A stretch of 48,915 nucleotides of DNA, from the NCBI GenBank assembly GCA_030838045.1, contig JAUTXN010000131.1, positions 1 through 48,915 of the forward strand, read 5' to 3'. The notes beneath the pieces were generated by a model that saw only the letters and a program-made list of their open reading frames with translations, ran no database searches and was not told where the DNA came from. The translations under genes were made by a program, and so were the position numbers. Shown piece by piece: positions 15,797-21,969 of the stretch (positions within the stretch are counted from its first letter, which is position 1; the number at the start of each line of letters is the position of its first letter). The DNA comes from Acidimicrobiaceae bacterium. GTDB lineage: Bacteria > Actinomycetota > Acidimicrobiia > Acidimicrobiales > Palsa-688.

Positions 15797-17149
15797 ATGG
15801 GGAGTGCCGTTGCCGATCGGGATGAGTTTCGCCGTCGGATCGATGACGCGATCCGGCTCCTCTTCGGCTTGGTGATCGAAGCTCTCGCCCGATCGACGGC
15901 GGCTCTGCTCGAGCAGGACGTGGAGCGCGCCAAGCAGGTGATCGCCGACGATCGAGCGATCGACGAGCGCTGTGGGTCCCTCATGGGGCTGGTGAAGGAG
16001 CGGCTGTCCGAAGGGGGACTGGATCCGGAGGACCTGGAGAATCTCGTTGCCATTCTTCAGATCGCCCCGGAACTCGAGCGCAGCGCGGATCTGGCCGAGC
16101 ACATCGCGCAGCGCACCCTGCGGGGCCTGGGCGGGGTCATCACACCGCGCAGCCGAGGTCTCATCCAGTCGATGAGCGACATCGCGGTGCGAATGTGGCA
16201 AGCGGCGGACACGGCCTACGCCCAGCGCTCACGCGATGCCAGTTTCGAACTGAGCGAAGCCGACGACGAACTCGACGATCTCGCGGCCAGCTTGGTGAGC
16301 GAGGGCATCGCCCAGGGAGCCGACCCGCAGGTGGCGGTCGATCTCGCCCTTATCGCCCGATTTTACGAGCGCCTCGGGGATCATGCCGTCAATCTGGCCC
16401 GGCGGGTGGATGCGATGGCCGCGCCCAGACGCTTGACTCCGGCCAGGATCTGGTCGAGGCGGCGTTCGGCGGGTAGGCGAGATCCTGGCGATCAGAGCAA
16501 GTCCGGTTTAGCTCGCGTCGTGTCGGGACTGAAGCATCTACGTCTCATACCGACCGACGAGGGGTTCTTGGAGCTGTTCCAAGCTGCGGCGACCAACGCC
16601 CGAGATTGCGCCGAGGAACTGAGCAAACTGATAGCGGCGTTCAGTGACCTGGACGAGCACTACCAGGCGATCAAGGCGTTCGAACATCAGGGCGACCAGA
16701 TCACCATCGAACTCCTCCGGCGCCTTGACTCCAGCTTCGTGACGCCTTACGACCGCGAGGACATCCACGCACTTGCCGAAGAACTCGACGACGTGGTCGA
16801 CGACATGTTCTCCGCTGCCTCGCTGATGCAGTTGGTCCACGTCGAACAACCACTGCCTGAGCTGGCCGAACTGGCCGAGGTCCTGGTCGCCATGGCCGAC
16901 GAGATGGTCGCTCTCATGGGCTGCCTGGGAAGCGGGCAGGGAGCGCGCTACCGCCTGGAACGGATCGAGCACCTGGAGCGCCAGGGCGATGCCATCTTCC
17001 GACACAGCATGGCCCGACTCTTCAGTGGCGAGTACGAGGCCCTCGAGGTCATCAAGTGGAAGGACATCATCCAGGCGCTCGAGGACTCGCTCAACGCCAT
17101 TGAGGACGTGTCCGACGTCGTCGAGTCCATTCTCGTCAAGAATTCCTGA
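15797..17149 (+). CDS. PhoU-DUF47 fusion protein, phosphate uptake regulator
   Basis: 450 residues made of two related helical halves. Residues 1-210 are a PhoU protein with both three-helix repeats (DRAIDERCGSLMGLV, ELERSADLAEHIAQR, and RFYERLGDHAVNLARRV). A basic linker (about 212-235, IWSRRRSAGRRDP) leads to a DUF47/Pit-accessory domain (240-450) with DLDEHYQAIKAFEHQGDQIT, RRLDSSFVTPYDREDIHALA, LDDVVDDM and the ending IQALEDSLNAIEDVSDVVES. Both families bind metal clusters through E/D-rich helices and control phosphate transporters. The stop lies 9 bases from the end of the convergent PiT gene, so the partner gene is on the other strand. Confidence 0.9.
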   Translation: MGSAVADRDEFRRRIDDAIRLLFGLVIEALARSTAALLEQDVERAKQVIADDRAIDERCGSLMGLVKERLSEGGLDPEDLENLVAILQIAPELERSADLAEHIAQRTLRGLGGVITPRSRGLIQSMSDIAVRMWQAADTAYAQRSRDASFELSEADDELDDLAASLVSEGIAQGADPQVAVDLALIARFYERLGDHAVNLARRVDAMAAPRRLTPARIWSRRRSAGRRDPGDQSKSGLARVVSGLKHLRLIPTDEGFLELFQAAATNARDCAEELSKLIAAFSDLDEHYQAIKAFEHQGDQITIELLRRLDSSFVTPYDREDIHALAEELDDVVDDMFSAASLMQLVHVEQPLPELAELAEVLVAMADEMVALMGCLGSGQGARYRLERIEHLERQGDAIFRHSMARLFSGEYEALEVIKWKDIIQALEDSLNAIEDVSDVVESILVKNS

Positions 17150-17158
17150 CCCGCGAGG

Positions 17159-18157
17159 TCATCCCCGCACCACGGCATTGGCGATGTGGTACACCACCCA
17201 CGCTGTTGCGGCTGCCCCCGGAATCGTCAACACCCAGGCGAGTACGACCTGTTGGGCGACTCCCCACCGGACAGCGGAGAGTCGGCGGGTCGCACCCACC
17301 CCCATGATCGATGATGTCATGACGTGGGTGGAAGACACCGGCATGGCATACACGTACGCCGAGATCAGAAGCACAGCCGACGCCGAAGTCTGGGCGGCGA
17401 AACCCCGAGGTGGATCCAGGGTGGTGATCCGATTGCCGAGGGTGCGGATGATTTTCCAGCCACCCGCGAGCGTGCCGAGCCCCATGGCGGCCGCCGCCGC
17501 GAAAATCACCCAGTAGGGAACGCGGAAGGTGCGGAGGTGGCCCGTTGCCACGAGCGCCAGCGTGATTACGCCCATGGTCTTCTGGGCGTCCTGTGTCCCG
17601 TGGCTGAACGCCATCGCCGCGGTCGACACACTCTGGGCGCCGCGGAAGCGACGGTTGACCACCGTCGGCCTCGCCCGCCGGAACGTCCACAAGATGGCGA
17701 CCATCAGCAGGTAACCGACAACGAACCCGATGACCGGCGACGCCGCCATTGGCAGGACAACCTTGGTGAGAATCCCATCCCATTTCACCGTGCTGGCCGC
17801 CCCCAGCGCCGCGCCGACCAGGCCACCGATGAGCGCGTGAGTCGACGACGATGGCAGGCCCAGCCGCCAGGTGAGCACGTTCCAGGCGATGCCACCGACG
17901 AGCGCAGAGAACACGATCACCAAGCCGTGTGTTCCAGCTGGTGTCGTGATGATGCCCTTCCCGACAGTGGCGGCCACCTTCGTTGAGACCAGCGCGCCGA
18001 CGACATTGAGTCCCGCCGCCATACCCAGCGCCGTCAAGGGCCGCAAGGCTCTAGTCGAAATAGACACGGCCACAGCGTTGGCGGCGTCATGAAAACCGTT
18101 GGTGAAATCGAATCCCAACGCGACCGCTATGAGGAAAATCAGGCCGACCATGCGCAT
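17159..18157 (-). CDS. Low-affinity inorganic phosphate transporter (PiT family)
   Basis: 332-residue membrane protein with about nine helices, carrying phosphate (often as a metal-phosphate complex) with protons or sodium. The inverted-repeat signature is visible twice: GFDFTNGFHDAANAVAVSIS near residue 14 with LGLPSSSTHALIGG near 102, and AMAFSHGTQDAQKTMGVI near 190 with MPVSSTHVMTSSIMGVGATR near 275. It is convergent with the PhoU-DUF47 fusion, its likely regulator. A second Met at residue 3 could be the true start. The gene is complete and of usual length for short PiT proteins. Confidence 0.95.
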   Translation of the reverse strand: MRMVGLIFLIAVALGFDFTNGFHDAANAVAVSISTRALRPLTALGMAAGLNVVGALVSTKVAATVGKGIITTPAGTHGLVIVFSALVGGIAWNVLTWRLGLPSSSTHALIGGLVGAALGAASTVKWDGILTKVVLPMAASPVIGFVVGYLLMVAILWTFRRARPTVVNRRFRGAQSVSTAAMAFSHGTQDAQKTMGVITLALVATGHLRTFRVPYWVIFAAAAAMGLGTLAGGWKIIRTLGNRITTLDPPRGFAAQTSASAVLLISAYVYAMPVSSTHVMTSSIMGVGATRRLSAVRWGVAQQVVLAWVLTIPGAAATAWVVYHIANAVVRG

Positions 18158-18242
18158 CGCCGAGGGCGTCGGACTGGCAGAGGCCGACTCCGCCTTACCC
18201 TAGTCGCAGCAGCGTCGACCGGTGTCCGCCGCCCCCGGTTGA

Positions 18243-18371
18243 TCACGTGTCGGTTCCCCGGTGGCGCAGGATCAGCCCTTCGGTCTCGAGCCGGGCCAGG
18301 GCTTCTCGCAGCGCCGGCCGGCTCACCCCGTGGCGGGCGCAACCGGCCAAGTCGGCCACGGCCACGCCGGG
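18243..18371 (-). pseudogene. GntR-type HTH fragment
   Basis: About 42 codons read VAVADLAG, then ARHGVSRPALREALARLETE, GLILRHRGTDT and a stop, the classic winged-helix head of a GntR regulator. No start, no ribosome site and no effector domain is present, and it abuts the 3' end of the arsR gene. It looks like a remnant. Confidence 0.55.
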
Positions 18372-18379
18372 CCTTGGCG

Positions 18380-18730
18380 TCAGGCGTCGATGGCGGCTCG
18401 CAGGGCGGCGAGGCGTTGGCGGTCGATCGAGTACCACACCCATTTACCTCGCCGGTCGCCGTGCACCAGACCGGCCTCGCTGAGGATCTTGAGGTGGTGT
18501 GAGACGGTGGGTTGGCTCTTGCCCAGCGGAACCACGAAGTCGCATACGCATACTTCGCCGGCGGGCGCCGCGGCCAGGATGCTCAGCACCCGCAGGCGGA
18601 CCGGGTCGGCCAGGGCGGTGAACCCAGCCGCCAACTGAGCCGCCTCGGCGTTGTCGAGGGGGGCGGCGAGCACTGACGAGCAGCACGACTCGACCTCTGC
18701 AACGACGGTCACCGAACTTTTCGTGGCCAT
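18380..18730 (-). CDS. arsR: ArsR family arsenic-responsive repressor
   Basis: 116-residue SmtB/ArsR winged-helix repressor. Two cysteine groups can bind As(III) or Sb(III): C16-C17 (VESCCSSV) and C61 and C63 (EVCVCDFV) in the HTH region, as in actinobacterial ArsR proteins. The DNA-recognition part is LGKSQPTVSHHLKILSEAGL, followed by the wing GDRRGKWVWYSI. AGGAG precedes the ATG. It is transcribed away from arsI, and the 83-base gap between them contains the probable operator. Release of repression on metalloid binding is the expected mode. Confidence 0.93.
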   Translation of the reverse strand: MATKSSVTVVAEVESCCSSVLAAPLDNAEAAQLAAGFTALADPVRLRVLSILAAAPAGEVCVCDFVVPLGKSQPTVSHHLKILSEAGLVHGDRRGKWVWYSIDRQRLAALRAAIDA

Positions 18731-18771
18731 GCCTGGCGTCTCCTATTGACAACTATGAATGTATCGACAAT

Positions 18772-18797
18772 CATCAACGTATCGACGCTTGTTGATG
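18772..18797. promoter_or_regulatory. ArsR operator in the arsR-arsI divergent region
   Basis: CATCAAC-N12-GTTGATG is an inverted repeat with 7-bp arms. Two direct copies of GTATCGAC (18761-18768, 18779-18786) overlap or adjoin it. A TTGACA (18746-18751) followed after 17 bases by AATCAT could be the arsI promoter, so the operator would cover the -10 box and transcription start. Confidence 0.6.
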
Positions 18798-18813
18798 TTA
18801 CCGGAGGTTGAAT

Positions 18814-19287
18814 GTGTCTCGTGTCCAACTGGCTCTCAACGTGGCGGACATCGATGCCGCGGTGGATTTCTACTCCAAGTTGTTCGGCGCCGAACCGGCA
18901 AAGCGCCGTCCCGGATACGCCAACTTCGCCATTGCCGATCCGCCTCTCAAGTTGGTCCTGATCGAGAACCCGTCGGCCCGGGGCGAGGGCGTGTCGGGGG
19001 CGTTGAATCATCTCGGTGTCGAGGTCTCCTCCGCGGCAGACGTCCAGGCGGCGACCCGCCGTCTGGCCGGCCAGGGACTCGAGCCCGAGGTACAAGAGTC
19101 GACGACGTGTTGTTACGCGGTGCAGGACAAGGCATGGGTCAACGATCCCGACGGGGCGCCGTGGGAGGTCTACACCGTCCTGGCCGACGCCCCGGCCGAA
19201 ACGGGGCTCGGTTGCGGCACCGAGAGCTGCGCGGTGGAGCCGGTGACGGTGGGCGCGACGACCGCTGGCCCCGGTTCCTGCTGCTGA
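18814..19287 (+). CDS. arsI: ArsI/CadI-type glyoxalase-fold protein (C-As lyase)
   Basis: 157-residue vicinal-oxygen-chelate protein. ArsI enzymes use Fe(II) and oxygen to split the carbon-arsenic bond of trivalent methyl- or aryl-arsenicals. Predicted metal ligands are Q5 (SRVQLAL), H66 (LNHLGVEV) and E118 (PWEVYTV). The vicinal pair C99-C100 (STTCCYAVQDKAW) is the arsenical-binding site. A further Cys group at the C-terminus (GLGCGTESC, GSCC) is also usual. GTG 18814 is preceded by GGAGG at 6 bases; a TTG at 18808 touches the ribosome site. Related CadI proteins are cadmium-induced, so a dual role is possible. Confidence 0.9.
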   Translation: MSRVQLALNVADIDAAVDFYSKLFGAEPAKRRPGYANFAIADPPLKLVLIENPSARGEGVSGALNHLGVEVSSAADVQAATRRLAGQGLEPEVQESTTCCYAVQDKAWVNDPDGAPWEVYTVLADAPAETGLGCGTESCAVEPVTVGATTAGPGSCC

Positions 19288-19297
19288 CTGCGCTCCC

Positions 19298-20062
19298 ATG
19301 GGAACTGGGTTGACAGTGAACGAAGTGGTGTTGTGGCGGCGCCTCGTCGCCGAGTTGCTGGGGAGCGCCTTCCTCGCCGCGGTGGTGGTCGGGTCGGGCA
19401 TCGCGGCCCAGCAACTCTCGCCCGGCAACGCCGGCTTGGAGTTGCTGGAAAACGCGGCCGCGACTGCGACCGGGTTGTACGCCATCATCTTGATGGTCGG
19501 TCCCGTGTCGGGGGCCCATTTCAACCCGGTGGTGTCCTTCGTCGACGCCGCTTTCGGCGGGGTCTCCTGGAAGACCGCGATCGCCTATGCGCCGGCCCAG
19601 GCCGCTGGCTGCGTCGGCGGGGCGGTGGTGGCCAACGTGATGTTCTCCACCCCGGTGGTGACCGTCTCCACCCACCACCGGGCCACGGGCGCCCACTTCG
19701 TGTCCGAGGTGGTTGCCACCGTCGGCCTGGTGCTGGTCATATTCGCATTGGCCCGCTCCGGTCGAGCGGCACGTGCCCCCGCTGCGGTCGGGGCCTATAT
19801 CGGCGCGGCCTACTTCTTCACCAGCTCGACCAGCTTCGCCAACCCCGCGATCACGATCGGGCGGATGTTCTCCAACACCTTCGCAGGCATCGCTCCGTCG
19901 TCCGCCCCGGCCTTCATTGCCGCCCAGATCGCCGGCGGCCTGGGCGCGTTCGCGTTGATAAAGATCCTCTACCCCGGCGTCACTCCGGCCGAAGCGGCCG
20001 ATGTCGTCGTGCCGCACCTGCGCGGTGACGACAGGACCAACGAGAAGAAGGACTCATCGTGA
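19298..20062 (+). CDS. Aquaporin/MIP channel of the ars operon (AqpS-like)
   Basis: 254-residue membrane channel with six helices. The first NPA-type motif is HFNPVVS (near 74) and the second is FANPAITIGR (near 188), with Arg as the selectivity residue. The replacement of NPA by NPV in the first motif is common in channels that pass uncharged metalloids. In ars operons lacking an active pump, such a channel lets As(III) made by ArsC leave down its gradient. No ArsB or Acr3 gene is seen here. The stop overlaps the arsC start (GTGA). The start ATG 19298 has no clear ribosome site; TTG 19310 is an alternative. Confidence 0.88.
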   Translation: MGTGLTVNEVVLWRRLVAELLGSAFLAAVVVGSGIAAQQLSPGNAGLELLENAAATATGLYAIILMVGPVSGAHFNPVVSFVDAAFGGVSWKTAIAYAPAQAAGCVGGAVVANVMFSTPVVTVSTHHRATGAHFVSEVVATVGLVLVIFALARSGRAARAPAAVGAYIGAAYFFTSSTSFANPAITIGRMFSNTFAGIAPSSAPAFIAAQIAGGLGAFALIKILYPGVTPAEAADVVVPHLRGDDRTNEKKDSS

Positions 20063-20472
20063 ACGACCGGCCGATCGTGTTGTTCTTGTGCATCCACAAC
20101 TCGGGCCGCAGCGCCGCCGCCCGGGTATTGCTCGACCACTACGCCGGGCGCCGGGTCGAGGTTCTTTCGGCCGGGTCCGACCCGGGCGGTCAGATCAACC
20201 CCGCGGTCGCCCAGATCCTCACCGAGGGAGCCCTCGACGCGTCGAAGGAGTTCCCCAAGCCGCTCAGCGACGAAGTGGGCCGGGCCGCCGACGTCATCGT
20301 GACCATGGGCTGCGGCGACGCCTGCCCGGTATATCCCGGCAAGCATTACCTCGACTGGCGGCTCACCGACCCCGCCGGCCTTCCCGTCGAGGCGGTCCGA
20401 CCGATCGTCGACGACATCGACCGGCGCGTCCAAACCCTGCTCGCCCAACTCGTCCCCGCCACCACTATTTGA
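20059..20472 (+). CDS. arsC: Arsenate reductase, low-molecular-weight phosphatase type
   Basis: 137-residue reductase that converts arsenate to arsenite. The P-loop C11-x5-R17-S18 (CIHNSGRSAA) is intact, and D104 in LTDPAG is the general acid. Two more cysteines (C85 and C89, TMGCGDACPVYPGK) match the actinobacterial form; whether mycothiol or thioredoxin supplies electrons cannot be told. GTG start overlapping the aquaporin stop gives tight coupling. The 3' end overlaps that of the convergent ABC ATPase gene by 8 bases. Confidence 0.93.
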   Translation: MNDRPIVLFLCIHNSGRSAAARVLLDHYAGRRVEVLSAGSDPGGQINPAVAQILTEGALDASKEFPKPLSDEVGRAADVIVTMGCGDACPVYPGKHYLDWRLTDPAGLPVEAVRPIVDDIDRRVQTLLAQLVPATTI

Positions 20473-21139
20473 AGGTATGCAAAGAGTGCTGCAGGTGGAC
20501 GATCCCGGCCTGGTCGACCAGTGCCCGCAGGGTCGTCTGGCGGGTGGCGATCAGGCACGCGGCTCCTTGCCGGGTCGCCTGCCTGAGCAGCCAGGCGATG
20601 ACACCGGCGTTGCGCTCGTCCTGATGGGCGGTGGGTTCGTCGGCCAGGATGACCGCCGGATGGGTGGAAAGGGCCCGGGCGACCATCACCCGCTGCTGCT
20701 CGCCCACCGAGATCTGGTCGACGGTGCGATCGAGGAGCGGCGTCAGGCCCAACTCCTCCAGCACCTGCGCCAACTCGCCCGCCATCGGGGGCAACCTGTC
20801 CGTGGTCCGTGACGCCTGGAGCGCCCGAAGCGGCAGGGTGATGTTCTCGGCGACGGTGAGCTCGTCGAGCAGGGCGACGGTCTGGGGGATGACCGCCAGC
20901 TCGGACCACGAGGGCGGCGCGGCCGAGGCGCCGGGCCAGGCGATGACGCCCCGGTCAGGCTGTTCCCAACCGGCCAGCAGATGGACGATGGTCGTCTTCC
21001 CGCTGGCGGATGGGCCGTGGAGTGCGACTAGCTCACCTGGCTCGAGGGTCAGGTCGAACCCTTCGACCGGGGTGATGACACCACCCGAGGTCCGGTACTC
21101 CTTGCAGACACCGCGGGCCATGAGCGCGATTGCGGTCAC
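20465..21139 (-). CDS. ABC transporter ATPase with degenerate switch region
   Basis: 224-residue LolD/MacB-type ATPase. Walker A is GPSASGKTT, the signature reads ISVGEQQRVMVARAL and Walker B is AVILADEPT. The switch (H-loop) position reads LIATRQTTL where a histidine is expected, and the D-loop is AHQDERN rather than the usual NLD form. So hydrolysis at one site may be weak. The start is GTG 21139, overlapping the stop of the upstream ATPase gene (GTGA). It works with the large permease encoded at 21959-24640 and the second ATPase at 21136-21969. Confidence 0.88.
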   Translation of the reverse strand: MTAIALMARGVCKEYRTSGGVITPVEGFDLTLEPGELVALHGPSASGKTTIVHLLAGWEQPDRGVIAWPGASAAPPSWSELAVIPQTVALLDELTVAENITLPLRALQASRTTDRLPPMAGELAQVLEELGLTPLLDRTVDQISVGEQQRVMVARALSTHPAVILADEPTAHQDERNAGVIAWLLRQATRQGAACLIATRQTTLRALVDQAGIVHLQHSLHTFK

Positions 21140-21969
21140 GGTTGCTGCAGGGTGATCACATCGCCTTCGACGACGACCTCGGCCACCCGGCCTGGGAGCT
21201 GGCGCAGGGCCTCGTCGGGCAACTGGATGCGGCCTGCGGGATCCACCATCACCCGCAGCGGCCCCCGGCCCGACTTGACCGCAGCCAGGACGCCTCGGCG
21301 AATGACCAGGACCTGATCGGACCGATCGGTCACCACCGGGTCGTGCGACGACACGACGAAGGTCCGCCCGGCCTTCGTCAGGCGGACGATGCTGTCGGCC
21401 AAGGCGGCGGCACCGGCGGGGTCGAGGTCGGCGGTGGGCTCGTCGGCGATGATCAGGTCCGGGTCGCCGGCCACCGCGATGGCGACTGCCAGGCGCTGCT
21501 GCTCGCCGTCGGACAGCTCGTCCGGCCGCTTCTTGGGCGCGCCGGACAGGGCCACGGACGCGAGGAGCTGCTCCGCGTCGAGGACCGTGGCCGATTCCCG
21601 CATCTGCCACGCCAGGCGGAGGTGGGCGGCCGCGGTCAGGTAGTCGATGAGGTTGTCCGGCGGCCGCTGGAAGACATAACCGATACGACGGGCCACCAAC
21701 CGGCGCCGGGCGCGTGCCGTCAGGCGCGAGGTTGGCTGGCCAGCGATGGTGACCTGGCCGGCGCTCGGGGCTTCCAGGCACGCCAGGAGGCGCAGAAGGG
21801 TCGACTTGCCTGCACCCGATGCGCCTACGATCGAAGTGAGGGTCCCCTTCGGGAAAGTGGCGTGGATTCCCCGGAGCACCGTGACCCCGCCCTGGTCGGA
21901 GGGGTAGATCTGAACCAGGTCACGGCAGTCGGCCGCGACGCCGGAAGCCTCTCGTCTGTCAGCGGGCAT
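21136..21969 (-). CDS. ABC transporter ATPase (canonical partner)
   Basis: 277-residue ATPase with all motifs in place: Walker A GASGAGKST, signature LSDGEQQRLAVAIAV, Walker B LIIADEPTADLD and H-loop VVSSHDP. The C-terminus carries an extra domain of about 55 residues (VMVDPAGRIQLPDEALRQLP) with a small-barrel look, perhaps regulatory. ATG 21969 overlaps the 3' end of the permease gene by 11 bases, so permease, this ATPase and the degenerate ATPase form one operon in that order. Confidence 0.9.
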   Translation of the reverse strand: MPADRREASGVAADCRDLVQIYPSDQGGVTVLRGIHATFPKGTLTSIVGASGAGKSTLLRLLACLEAPSAGQVTIAGQPTSRLTARARRRLVARRIGYVFQRPPDNLIDYLTAAAHLRLAWQMRESATVLDAEQLLASVALSGAPKKRPDELSDGEQQRLAVAIAVAGDPDLIIADEPTADLDPAGAAALADSIVRLTKAGRTFVVSSHDPVVTDRSDQVLVIRRGVLAAVKSGRGPLRVMVDPAGRIQLPDEALRQLPGRVAEVVVEGDVITLQQP

